A stretch of DNA of 64,000 bases from Paenibacillus dauci. GTDB lineage: Bacteria > Bacillota > Bacilli > Paenibacillales > Paenibacillaceae. Under the pieces are notes generated by a model. That model was not told the DNA's origin. It saw nothing but the letters and a program-made list of their open reading frames with translations, and made no database searches. Below, in pieces: positions 34,849-43,089 of this stretch. The translations under genes were made by a program, and so were the position numbers. The stretch is taken from NCBI RefSeq assembly GCF_000971985.1, contig NZ_KQ040798.1, forward strand, positions 423,816 through 487,815, read 5' to 3'. Numbering within the stretch: the stretch's first letter is position 1; each line of letters begins with the position of its first letter.

Positions 34849-35957
34849 TGCTGTTCACTCTTCTGCTGACCGGTAATAATCTGCTTCCAACCTGCAAGCA
34901 GCTGTACGTTATGTTTCTCATCCTTGACCGCAACGCGAATATGCCGACTGCCAAGGCCCGGATACATGGAACAGCTGCGGATCAGGATTCCCTTGTGTCC
35001 CATGGCCATCTGGAACGTTTCTGCTTCCCATGGCTCAGGCAGCTCAACCAGCAAATAATTCGCCTCTCCCGGACAGACCCTGCATCCCATTTGTATAAGC
35101 TGCTCCCGTAGATGTTCCCGTCGCTGGATATTATGCAAGATCGTCTGCTGTTCATAATCCGTATCATCAGCGTGTTCCAGACACCATTCACCGGCAGCCT
35201 GTGCCAGTGTATTGACACTCCAGGTTACCTGCTGACTACGCAGACGGGCAGCCAACTCCAGCGAGCTGATTGTATAACCAAGACGCAGACCGGGAATTGC
35301 ATAGAACTTGGTCATCGAGCGCACAATAATCATATTCGGATACTGCTCCAACTCGTTCTGCAGCGATATGCGCTGCCCAGCAGGAATAAAATCTGTAAAA
35401 GCCTCGTCGATTACCAGTGTCACTCCATGAGTTCTCGCTGTATCGGCGATGCGCTTCAGATCTTCGCGTATATACTGCACACCATTCGGATTATTCGGCT
35501 GTCCGAGAAAAAGAAGATCCACCTGTGGAATCAGCTGACAGATCTCTGCCACATCTGCCCGGTAATCCAATTCCTGTCGACCATAAATGCGTATAATCTT
35601 ACTCCCATACTGGCTGGATAGCTGCGCGTATTCAGAGAAACACGGTTCCACCAGTCCGACAACAGCCGGACGCAGTGCCAGCAACAGCAAAGCCATACAT
35701 TCTGCTGCTCCATTGCCAATAACCAGCTGCTCATTACTGCATCGATTCCGCCCGGCGAGCAGTCCTCGCAGCCGACGATGTACCGGGTCCGGATAATGAA
35801 TGATTTGCGGCAGACATTCTGCCAGATAATCGAGCAAACCCGGGGGTGGACCCGCTGCATTCATATTGGCACTGTAATCCATCATTTCCGCTATCGGCCT
35901 GCCAAACTGCTCTGCTGCTGTCGTACGGTCGCCTCCATGTCCATAAACTTCAATCAT
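34845..35957 (-). CDS. cobD: Threonine-phosphate decarboxylase
   Basis: The start is placed at ATG 35957 (MIEVYGHGGDRTTAAEQFG, the usual family start), after GGAGGG. The frame runs to 36044 with weaker sites. 370 residues. PLP-dependent fold type I; the Schiff-base Lys is in SMTKFYAIPGLRLGY, and the LGQPNNPNG and VDEAFTDF motifs are present. It decarboxylates L-threonine O-3-phosphate to (R)-1-amino-2-propanol phosphate for the cobinamide arm. It is the first gene of the cobalamin operon; the promoter should lie in 35958-36203. No adenosylcobalamin riboswitch was recognised there. Confidence 0.92.
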   Translation of the reverse strand: MIEVYGHGGDRTTAAEQFGRPIAEMMDYSANMNAAGPPPGLLDYLAECLPQIIHYPDPVHRRLRGLLAGRNRCSNEQLVIGNGAAECMALLLLALRPAVVGLVEPCFSEYAQLSSQYGSKIIRIYGRQELDYRADVAEICQLIPQVDLLFLGQPNNPNGVQYIREDLKRIADTARTHGVTLVIDEAFTDFIPAGQRISLQNELEQYPNMIIVRSMTKFYAIPGLRLGYTISSLELAARLRSQQVTWSVNTLAQAAGEWCLEHADDTDYEQQTILHNIQRREHLREQLIQMGCRVCPGEANYLLVELPEPWEAETFQMAMGHKGILIRSCSMYPGLGSRHIRVAVKDEKHNVQLLAGWKQIITGQQKSEQQ

Positions 35958-36144
35958 ACTGCTGCTTTCCCTCCTGATCCTCGTCATATGCCTTCCCGCA
36001 CTGTCTAGATCTGGCAGCAGGCATACTGCTGCAATTCTGCGCATATGTATTTACATTACTATAGCTGATACAGCAATCTCAATAAAATTAAGATGTGGAT
36101 TCCTGGTCGCTGATCGTTTATGCGCTCAGCATTTATACACAGAA

Positions 36145-36187
36145 GAAACCGCCGAGCCGCTTATATAGTCAAGCAGCCCGGCGGCCA
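36145..36187 (-). terminator. Terminator of the small 60-residue gene
   Basis: On the minus strand CCGCCGGGC pairs with GCTCGGCGG (one wobble), then TTTCTTC. It lies 20 nt past the stop of the gene at 36204-36386 and ahead of the cobalamin operon. Confidence 0.65.
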
Positions 36188-36203
36188 TTCTTTGGTTATA
36201 TGG

Positions 36204-36386
36204 TTATATTCTGCGGTTCTCCTGATCTTTCATATGATGCTGCTCATCCGGTACACGACTTTGATCGGACACCCCTTGATCGATATCCGGTGATTTCTCT
36301 TTACCATCCACGAAATTTTTCATGTCTTGATTATGCTGGTCTTTTTCCTGCTTACTTTGCAGCAAATCTTTGGCTTGATCACTCAT
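36204..36386 (-). CDS. Small hydrophilic protein, 60 residues
   Basis: A very strong ribosome site, AAGGAGG, lies 9 nt before the ATG. The product is highly charged and Gln/Asp/Lys-rich (DQAKDLLQSKQEKDQHNQDM...), with no hydrophobic core, Cys or signal. The first part could form an amphipathic helix. Such composition is common in small acid/stress or spore-associated proteins of Bacilli, but the family is not recognised. A terminator follows directly. The function is unknown. Confidence 0.6.
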   Translation of the reverse strand: MSDQAKDLLQSKQEKDQHNQDMKNFVDGKEKSPDIDQGVSDQSRVPDEQHHMKDQENRRI

Positions 36387-36695
36387 CGTTGTATGCCTCC
36401 TTGTAGCAAGCGTTACCAGCTATTACCCGTCTGTTTTTGCAGCTAAACGCATAATCAGGGATCGATCCAGTAATCTGTCACTACGATCAGATGGATGAAC
36501 AATACTATCATTTTGCATAATTCAATTGGTTTTGGTATATCTTTGGTTTACAATAAGAAAGCAGGCAGATTTGCGGACATTTCAGTCCCGCGGACTGTCC
36601 GGTCAAGCAGATAAGGCTCTGTTTTGCCGGCCAGCAGTTGTACTCGCCTCCGCAGAGACCATGCCGGTAAGGTGAACATAAATGGAGGAAAGACC
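36387..36695. other. Divergent intergenic region, 309 bases
   Basis: Between the small hydrophilic gene (minus) and lplJ (plus). It holds a candidate lplJ promoter at 36527-36555. No riboswitch or repeat was recognised. Confidence 0.4.
36527..36555 (+). promoter_or_regulatory. Candidate promoter for lplJ
   Basis: TTGGTT (36527-36532), 17-nt spacer, TACAAT (36550-36555, 5 of 6). The -35 is weak. It leaves a leader of about 135 nt. Confidence 0.35.
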
Positions 36696-37697
36696 ATGCT
36701 CTTTATCGATAACAAAGGCATTACCGATCCAACGATCAATCTGGCTATTGAAGAATTCGTGCTCAAGCATCTGCCGATGGATGACAGCTATCTGCTGTTC
36801 TATATCAACGAGCCATCCATCATTATCGGCAAGCATCAAAATACAATCGAAGAGATCAACGCCGAATATGTAAAAGCCAATAATATTCACGTCGTACGCC
36901 GTCTGTCCGGTGGCGGAGCTGTGTATCATGATCTCGGCAATCTCAGCTTCAGCTTCCTGACCAAAGATGACGGACAATCGTTCCATAATTTCCGCAAATT
37001 CACCCAGCCTGTAGTCGAAGCGCTGCAGCAGCTTGGTGTAAATGCCGAGCTGTCCGGTCGTAATGATCTGCAGGTAGGTGAGCAGAAAATATCCGGCAAT
37101 GCACAGTTCTCTACACGCGGCCGTATGTTCAGCCATGGTACGTTGATGTTCAACTCCGAACTGGACAATGTACAGTCTGCACTCAAAGTAAATCCGGAGA
37201 AATTCAAATCCAAGAGTACCAAGTCGGTACGCAGCCGGGTTGCCAATATCTCCGAATTCCTGAATGCGCCGATGACGATGGAGCAATTCCGTGATGATAT
37301 TCTGCGTCATATTTTCGGCGTAGAACCTGCGGATGTTCCCCAATACGTACTGACCGAGGAAGACTGGGCCAAAATCCACGAAATCTCTGCAGAACGTTAT
37401 CGGAACTGGGACTGGAACTATGGTCAGTCACCGGAATCCAATATCAAACACGCCAAAAAATTCCCGGCCGGCATTATTGATATCCGCATGAATATCAAAG
37501 AAGGTCATATCCACGAAATCAAAATTTATGGCGACTTCTTCGGTATAGGCGACGTTGCCGATATCGAGAACAAGCTGCGCGGTCAGCGGTACGAGGAAAA
37601 TGCCGTGCGCGAAGCCCTGCAGGGGATCGACCTCAAGCATTACTTTGGTAATGTAGAATTGGAAGACTTTGTCGGACTGGCTCTGCTGGAAGACTAG
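36696..37697 (+). CDS. lplJ: Lipoate-protein ligase
   Basis: The start is ATG 36696, after GGAGGAAAG; an earlier frame start at 36624 has no site. 333 residues, the size of LplA/LplJ with the C-terminal accessory domain. Motifs: INEPSIIIGKHQN, the lipoate-binding RRLSGGGAVYHDLGNLSFSF and GRNDLQVGEQKISGNAQ with the adenylate-binding Lys. It activates free lipoate with ATP and loads it on E2 and GcvH proteins. 56 nt ahead of a HAD phosphatase that may be co-transcribed. Confidence 0.93.
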   Translation: MLFIDNKGITDPTINLAIEEFVLKHLPMDDSYLLFYINEPSIIIGKHQNTIEEINAEYVKANNIHVVRRLSGGGAVYHDLGNLSFSFLTKDDGQSFHNFRKFTQPVVEALQQLGVNAELSGRNDLQVGEQKISGNAQFSTRGRMFSHGTLMFNSELDNVQSALKVNPEKFKSKSTKSVRSRVANISEFLNAPMTMEQFRDDILRHIFGVEPADVPQYVLTEEDWAKIHEISAERYRNWDWNYGQSPESNIKHAKKFPAGIIDIRMNIKEGHIHEIKIYGDFFGIGDVADIENKLRGQRYEENAVREALQGIDLKHYFGNVELEDFVGLALLED

Positions 37698-37753
37698 GAT
37701 TCATCACAGATATATAAATACAGATCTATTAATGGATAGAAGGAGCACATACC

Positions 37754-38551
37754 ATGTACAAATTAATCGCTATTGATATCGACGATACACTGATCAACGA
37801 TGACAAAGAAGTTACCCCTGCCACACAGCAAGCCCTGGAACAAGCAGTTGCCAAAGGCACTGTAGTAACGCTCGCTACTGGACGCGCCTATGCTTCCGCC
37901 CAGGCGATTGCTCGCCAGACCGGACTGAATGTACCGATCATTACGTATCAGGGTGCATTGATCAAAAACCTGATGGATGAAGAAGTTTTGTATGAGCGTT
38001 ATGTTCCTGTAGAAGCTGCTCGCAAACTGTTCGAATACTGCGTAGAGCACAATCTTCATCTGCAGACGTATATCGATGACAAACTGTATGCCCGTGAGCT
38101 GAACCAACATCTGATTGATTATACGACGCTGAATCGTACACAATATTATGTAGAGCCGGACTTTGCCAAAATGATCGAACAGCCTACACCAAAAATGCTG
38201 ATCATCGACGATCCGGCTTTCCTGGATGAGCTGCAGCCGATCCTGCGTGAACTGTTGGGTGATGGTGTGCATATTACTAAGTCCAAGCCGGAATTCCTGG
38301 AAATCATGCACAAAGAAGGTACCAAAGGCGCTGCACTGACTTTCCTTGCCAATCATTTTAACTGTGATCTGCAAGATACAATTGCTGTTGGTGATTCCTG
38401 GAATGACCATGAAATGCTGGAAGTGGCTGGTCTGGGTGTAGCTATGGGTAACGCGATTGCACCACTCAAAGAGATTGCGGATTATATTACAGCAAGCAAT
38501 AACGAAGATGGTGTGAAGCAGGTTATCGAGGAGTTTATTCTTAAAGGCTGA
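37754..38551 (+). CDS. Cof-type HAD-IIB phosphatase
   Basis: 265 residues. HAD motif I IAIDIDDTLINDD (residues 5-17), motif II LATGRAY, motif III Lys in the ALTFLANHF region, and motif IV VGDSWNDHEML. The type IIB cap (about 85-185) is present. It is close to the YidA/YxeH sugar-phosphatase group and probably dephosphorylates sugar phosphates, nucleotides or cofactors; the true substrate is unknown. AGAAGGAG precedes the ATG. It may be read from the lplJ promoter, since no terminator lies between. Confidence 0.92.
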   Translation: MYKLIAIDIDDTLINDDKEVTPATQQALEQAVAKGTVVTLATGRAYASAQAIARQTGLNVPIITYQGALIKNLMDEEVLYERYVPVEAARKLFEYCVEHNLHLQTYIDDKLYARELNQHLIDYTTLNRTQYYVEPDFAKMIEQPTPKMLIIDDPAFLDELQPILRELLGDGVHITKSKPEFLEIMHKEGTKGAALTFLANHFNCDLQDTIAVGDSWNDHEMLEVAGLGVAMGNAIAPLKEIADYITASNNEDGVKQVIEEFILKG

Positions 38552-38643
38552 TCGTTTGTAGATGGTACAGGCTGTTATGCATTTGTATTGGACAGCAATT
38601 TGTACTGCTGATAAACACTATACCGGTTGTGCATGTCCGCTGC

Positions 38644-38747
38644 GGAAAGGGATTCGGTCACGTCCTCCGATTGAGCCGGGAGATCCGGAATAGGAAAAGC
38701 GGTTGATCTCCCGGCTCAAAGGTCGTCCTTTGACCGAATTCCCTTCC
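38644..38747. repeat. Long intergenic palindrome of about 100 bp
   Basis: Outer arms GGAAAGGGATTCGGTCA (38644-38660) and TGACCGAATTCCCTTCC (38731-38747) pair with one mismatch shift. Inner arms TGAGCCGGGAGATC (38672-38685) and GATCTCCCGGCTCA (38705-38718) pair perfectly over 14 bp. The middle parts (CGTCCTCC and GGTCGTCCTT) are looser. It is GC-richer than its flanks. No T-run follows, so it is not a plain terminator. It resembles a REP/BIME- or MITE-like element, to be tested by copy number. Confidence 0.7.
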
Positions 38748-38903
38748 CTCCGCTATGATGGTGGGCATTCATTTTGGCATTGTTTTGTAGGAATTTAAAA
38801 CATTAATTAATCTAAAACTTTGAGGATTTAAAGGCTTTGTAACCTATTGATTCTCACCGTCATTCCTTTGGATTTTTCTCGGAGATTGTAAAAGACAGTG
38901 ACT

Positions 38904-38983
38904 AAAAAGCACCTTGCCAGAGAGTATAGCATCATTCCGAATGATTATCGGGATAATGCTATACTCACCGCAAGGTGCTTTTT
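38904..38983. terminator. Long bidirectional terminator
   Basis: Perfect 14-bp outer arms AAAAAGCACCTTGC and GCAAGGTGCTTTTT enclose inner arms GAGTATAGCAT and ATGCTATACTC (11 bp). A further ATT/AAT pair lies inside a single-base bulge. The whole 80-nt hairpin has A- and T-runs at its ends, so it stops transcription from both sides, ending the HAD gene and glnL. Confidence 0.9.
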
Positions 38984-39048
38984 GTTTTGGATGGCTGTAG
39001 ATTGCATTGTCGACGTGCCTGGATTTACATCATACTCATACGGATTAA

Positions 39049-39966
39049 TTATACATTCTGCATCTGATCCAGTGCTTCCAGATATAAGACCTGCAGGAAC
39101 TTTTTGATGCTTACCTTGCTTTTGCTGTCATCGCGTTCTTCGTCAATCTCTTTCATCTTGGCGCGGATATCCTCAAAATCAAAATAAAGCGGTGCATAGT
39201 GCTCAAACTTGGGATTGCCGTAATCGGTGAGTCCAATGGAAGCCAGGTGAGTGAGCGCTGTTGTTACTGTTCGGCGGATACGCTGTTCGATCGCTTTGGA
39301 TTCTTTATCAACTTCACGTGGAGTGCTCTTATAGCTGGCAGCCACTCCCTCGTACAGTTGCTTGAGCGGCGGGAATGGACCGGCCTGACCACGCTGCAGC
39401 AGCATTTCCATAATAGCGGTAATATCGTTGCAGCCCGCTTCCCCGACTATACCCAGATTCATATAAATAGGACGAATCACTTCGCTAATGCTGCGCGGTT
39501 TGACGGGCACAGCAGTCTGGCGCTCCGTAGACAGCAGATTCAGCGTATCCAGACGGGACAGTGAAGACTTGAGCTCATGCAGATAATGCCGGATCTCTGC
39601 ATGCTCGCTGACACGGGACAGCACAGACTCTACTTCAATCCGGTTAATCGGCTTGCGAATAAAAAATTCGATACCCGACTGATAGGCTTCACCGACCATC
39701 TCCTGATTTTCAATCTGCGAGATCATGATATATTTGCCGCGGAACCCCTGCCGCTGCAGCTGCATAATCGTCTCCAGTCCATCCTGATCCGGCATGAGCC
39801 AGTCAATCAGTACAACATCCGGCTGGCTTTCCAGAATAATGCGGGTGCCTTCCTCCCCACCTCTGGCTGTTCCGGTCACTTCGCCCAGCTTGCTTTCCCT
39901 GATAATATTTTCCAGCATCGCACGTGTTGCTGGATCGTCATCTACTATACAAAAAGATAATCCCAT
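39049..39966 (-). CDS. glnL: Glutamine-responsive response regulator, GlnL (YcbB) type
   Basis: 305 residues. N-terminal receiver domain: acidic pocket DDD at 8-10, phospho-acceptor in VVLIDWLMPDQDG, Lys in FFIRKPINR. The C-terminal YcbB-type DNA-binding domain follows (about 165-290, with RRTVTTALTHLASIGL). In B. subtilis the GlnK/GlnL pair activates glnQHMP and glutaminase genes when glutamine is present. The kinase gene ends 4 nt upstream, and the target-like glnQHMP operon lies just beyond it. No close alternative seems likely. Confidence 0.9.
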   Translation of the reverse strand: MGLSFCIVDDDPATRAMLENIIRESKLGEVTGTARGGEEGTRIILESQPDVVLIDWLMPDQDGLETIMQLQRQGFRGKYIMISQIENQEMVGEAYQSGIEFFIRKPINRIEVESVLSRVSEHAEIRHYLHELKSSLSRLDTLNLLSTERQTAVPVKPRSISEVIRPIYMNLGIVGEAGCNDITAIMEMLLQRGQAGPFPPLKQLYEGVAASYKSTPREVDKESKAIEQRIRRTVTTALTHLASIGLTDYGNPKFEHYAPLYFDFEDIRAKMKEIDEERDDSKSKVSIKKFLQVLYLEALDQMQNV

Positions 39967-39970
39967 ATTA

Positions 39971-41359
39971 TCATCCTCTCTTTAATGAATCGGTTGGCAG
40001 TTCTACCCGAAAAGCAGTTGCCCATGAAGCATGTTCCTGACTTTCGCAGAGCCGGATGCTGCCACCAAGCGATACGACAATATCATGCACATGCGACAGA
40101 CCGATACCGGTAGCCGCACTGCCTCCCTCGGCAAATTTGGTCGTAAATCCAGGCTCGAAAATCATCTCCCGATCGCGTTCGGGAATCCCTTTGCCCGAGT
40201 CAGCTACAGTGAGTACGGTCCAGTCCGACTGCTGCTCGATCCGCAGCTCAATCGCCCCCGACTTATCCAGAGCTTCGATTGCATTGGCCAGCAGATTATT
40301 AAGCAGTGTCAAAAGCGGAATATAGTCGGAAGTAAGATAATCCTGCTGCAGATGGGCACTGAATACGACCTGCTTGTTCAGCATCATGGCATATTTACGG
40401 TTGCCACGAATCGCATAATCCATAATCTCTGATAGGGACAATAAGGACTGGGCATCGTGATCGAACAGCTTGAGCAGACCAGCAGCAATACGCTGCGAAT
40501 CTTTCTTGACTTCGTGTATTTCCTGGGTAATACTAAGCTGCCGCTGACTAAAATCGGTCAGTCCCTCCCGCTTGAGATCCATATATAGACGATAACTGCT
40601 GCTAGTCACATGTTCGATTGTATCCATCGATTTACGCAAGTAAAACACTTCGCCGTACAGACCGGAGCTGACAGACAGCATCTGCTCCATTCGCTTGTTC
40701 TGCTCCAGCGATAATGCCCGGATCTGGCTTACTGCAATACTGCTGTACAGCCCGGTCATAAAAAATCCGCGGATCGCAGCTACAACTATAATATACATCC
40801 AGGTCGCCGGATTGAAGATCTCCGATCCGGTCAGCATCCATCTGCAGATCATCTCGATTGTATTGGAGCTAAAATCGATACAAGTCGCGAGTACACCCAG
40901 CAGCAGCAGATTCATACGTTCAATCTGTCCCTGAATCAGATACATCCCTATCGAAAAGGTCAGATAATACAAACCGCCTGATGTATGCACCTGTATCCGG
41001 TCAATTAGATCGAATCCAGCGGGTCTCAGAATTAGATCCAGAAGAATGCGGAATATAATTACTGTAACCGCTGTCCATATTCCTGCCCGGATAAAAGGTA
41101 AACGGTTCATCAGCAGCAGGAATAGCAGAAAAGCACTGCCACCCAGACCGATCCGGAACAGATCGCCCGGTACCGGATTGATCTTGAACTCCCCGGCAAC
41201 CGCTGTTCCAAGCGCTACCGTCAGAATCTGAATTTTTTCATTTCTGAAAAGAGCAGGCATGCGTCCTTCAGCTCCCTTTCGGCGCGATTCGGATTGGCGT
41301 GTGACTGCAGCAGGCAATAGGGCTTCTGTCGTTTTGTGAAATTGTTTATATGGTATCAT
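39971..41359 (-). CDS. glnK: Glutamine-responsive sensor histidine kinase, GlnK (YcbA) type
   Basis: 462 residues. The ATG at 41359 has AAAGGGA 6 nt upstream; an inner ATG at residue 34 is possible. About five or six membrane helices (about 45-215) form the sensor, then a coiled dimer region (MEQMLSVSSGLYGEVFYLRKSM). The ATPase has LLTLLNNLLANAIEALD (N box), ADSGKGIPERD and GGSAATGIGLSHV. The phospho-acceptor region is atypical, as in the GlnK/CitA-like group. It is a membrane sensor for glutamine by analogy and partner of GlnL, 4 nt downstream. Confidence 0.88.
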   Translation of the reverse strand: MIPYKQFHKTTEALLPAAVTRQSESRRKGAEGRMPALFRNEKIQILTVALGTAVAGEFKINPVPGDLFRIGLGGSAFLLFLLLMNRLPFIRAGIWTAVTVIIFRILLDLILRPAGFDLIDRIQVHTSGGLYYLTFSIGMYLIQGQIERMNLLLLGVLATCIDFSSNTIEMICRWMLTGSEIFNPATWMYIIVVAAIRGFFMTGLYSSIAVSQIRALSLEQNKRMEQMLSVSSGLYGEVFYLRKSMDTIEHVTSSSYRLYMDLKREGLTDFSQRQLSITQEIHEVKKDSQRIAAGLLKLFDHDAQSLLSLSEIMDYAIRGNRKYAMMLNKQVVFSAHLQQDYLTSDYIPLLTLLNNLLANAIEALDKSGAIELRIEQQSDWTVLTVADSGKGIPERDREMIFEPGFTTKFAEGGSAATGIGLSHVHDIVVSLGGSIRLCESQEHASWATAFRVELPTDSLKRG

Positions 41360-41437
41360 AAAATTTCCCTTTCATGCTGTTTTCATTATAAAACTCTCTC
41401 CATAACGGTTATACAACATGTTTCGTCTGCAAAGATC

Positions 41438-41468
41438 ACAAAAACCGGTCTCCTTCCGGAAACCGGCT
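41438..41468 (-). terminator. Terminator of the glnQHMP operon
   Basis: On the minus strand CCGGT and TCC pair with GGA and ACCGG, followed by TTTTTGTG. It is 14 nt past the glnP stop. Confidence 0.75.
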
Positions 41469-41481
41469 GCCTGTGTGTACT

Positions 41482-42147
41482 TTAAACTGTGCGTGTCTCC
41501 AGCCGTCTGGAGATTAGCGATAATGTATAATTTACAACAAAATAGATCATAGCGACAAGCAGTAAAATCGGGATCGGATAGTTATGGTTCTGACCCATAA
41601 TAATCTGTGCGTTATGCATTAGTTCAGCCAATGCTACGATTACCGCCAGCGAGGTATCCTTAAGCAGGGAAATGAACTGACTGACCAGCGGAGGCACCAT
41701 CCGGCGTAGACCCTGGGGCAGAACGATATGCCAGAGCGTCTGCACCGTTCCGAGACCGGAAGAACGCGCAGCTTCGACCTGACCCTTGGGAATGGAATTA
41801 AGTCCAGCCCTGACAATCTCCGAGATCATCGCCGCTTCAAATAGTGTCAGCGCAATAATCGCACCTACCGGAATGGTAAACTTGAATTGAATACCGAAAA
41901 ATGAAATCTGTGGCACCGCAAACTGAACAAAGAAAATAATCAGCAACAGTGGCAGATTACGCAGAATCTCCACGACAACTGCCAGTACCTGTGACAATAC
42001 GGGAATCTTCATATAACGGATAACTCCAGCAAAGCATCCGATTACAAAACTGAATATAATAGCAAAGAAGGCGACATACAGTGTCATGCCCAGACCTTCC
42101 ATCAGAAACTTCAAATTCTCGGGTGAATACGCACCTGCGAAATCCAT
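41482..42147 (-). CDS. glnP: Glutamine ABC transporter permease
   Basis: 221 residues, five helices, polar amino acid permease (HisM) family. The EAA loop EAARSSGLGTVQTLWHIVLPQGLRR contacts the ATPase. GGAGGAG precedes the ATG. Last gene of the operon, 32 nt after its paralogous partner glnM (they share the EAARSSG block and overall fold). Together they form the heteromeric channel for glutamine. Specificity follows from the GlnKL neighbours. Confidence 0.9.
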   Translation of the reverse strand: MDFAGAYSPENLKFLMEGLGMTLYVAFFAIIFSFVIGCFAGVIRYMKIPVLSQVLAVVVEILRNLPLLLIIFFVQFAVPQISFFGIQFKFTIPVGAIIALTLFEAAMISEIVRAGLNSIPKGQVEAARSSGLGTVQTLWHIVLPQGLRRMVPPLVSQFISLLKDTSLAVIVALAELMHNAQIIMGQNHNYPIPILLLVAMIYFVVNYTLSLISRRLETRTV

Positions 42148-42179
42148 AGTACTCCTCCTTTAACCCTTATTGCGGATTG

Positions 42180-42833
42180 TTATGAGCTTTTGGCCAATCT
42201 GCGCTCCAGCACATGAGATCCGTAGCTCATTGGTAATGTCAGTATTAGATAAAACATTCCGGTGAAGATATATGTGCTGACTGTTGCATAACTGTCTCCG
42301 TTAATCGAATCGGCAAAGTACATTAGATCCAATCCAGCTACAATAGTCAGGACAGATGAATTTTTGATCAGGTTAATAAACTGGTTACTCAAAGGTGGAA
42401 TAACGAGTTTGATTGCCTGTGGTAAAATAACATGCAGCATGGATTGTATGTAACTCATTCCTGATGAACGTGCAGCCTCCATCTGCCCTTTGGGTACAGA
42501 CAGGATACCAGCACGAATCGCTTCAGCAATAAATGCAGATGTATAAACGGTCAATCCTAATGTTCCTGCCTGAAACCCATCAAGTCTAGCACCCAACGAA
42601 GGCAATCCCAAATAGAAAAATAGCACGACGATCAGAATGGGGATATTTCGGATAAATTCCACATAAGCGGTTCCGAGCCATTGCAGTGGTTTGATTCCGG
42701 TAATACGGAACACGGCAATAATAGTACCGAGGATAAAGCTTCCAACCAGTGCGATCAGACTTGCTTGAATTGTATTCAAAAACCCTTCCATATAGTCAGG
42801 GAAATATTCAATCAGAATAGAAAAATCCAGCAT
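42180..42833 (-). CDS. glnM: Glutamine ABC transporter permease
   Basis: I place the start at ATG 42833, 7 nt after GGAGG; the frame runs 19 codons further without a site. 217 residues, five helices. EAA loop MEAARSSGMSYIQSMLHVIL. Paralog of the downstream permease. A 257-nt gap, with a hairpin at 43004-43031, separates it from glnH, which may let the binding protein be made in excess. Confidence 0.9.
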   Translation of the reverse strand: MLDFSILIEYFPDYMEGFLNTIQASLIALVGSFILGTIIAVFRITGIKPLQWLGTAYVEFIRNIPILIVVLFFYLGLPSLGARLDGFQAGTLGLTVYTSAFIAEAIRAGILSVPKGQMEAARSSGMSYIQSMLHVILPQAIKLVIPPLSNQFINLIKNSSVLTIVAGLDLMYFADSINGDSYATVSTYIFTGMFYLILTLPMSYGSHVLERRLAKSS

Positions 42834-43003
42834 TTTCATACCTCCTTTGATTCTTTGCAATCCAGTATATCCATGATGCTCTGACTGCATGGACTTGCTC
42901 TCTTATGCTCAATCCCGATTCCGGCTAGTTCTTCACTCCAGTTCTGAACCACCATCGACATTTGAACATCAATCCCAGATCGATCCCTCATCTGTTCTAA
43001 TGA

Positions 43004-43031
43004 AAAGGATGGGCGTGATGGCCCATCCTTT
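43004..43031 (-). terminator. Intercistronic hairpin between glnH and glnM
   Basis: Perfect 11-bp arms AAAGGATGGGC and GCCCATCCTTT, 6-nt loop, then TTCATTAG on the minus strand. It looks like a partial terminator that would favour glnQ and glnH transcripts over the permease genes. Confidence 0.75.
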
Positions 43032-43089
43032 GTCTTATTTGATTTCTAACCTTACCGATCTTGTGCTATTGACTTCATATCAGCCAAAC

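Larger units (their letters stand above)
38552..39048. other. Intergenic region with two large hairpins, 497 bases
   Basis: Between the convergent HAD phosphatase and glnL. It contains the long palindrome at 38644-38747 and the bidirectional terminator at 38904-38983. A 69-codon open frame starting at 38898 only reads through the hairpin and is not believed. No other feature was recognised. Confidence 0.5.

Noticed and set aside
35990..36030. CCCGCACTGT followed by GGCAGCAGGC on the plus strand, resembling the end of an adenosylcobalamin riboswitch
   Set aside because: It is on the strand opposite to the cobalamin operon, within the leader of cobD, and the upstream core elements are missing. 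Treated as chance.
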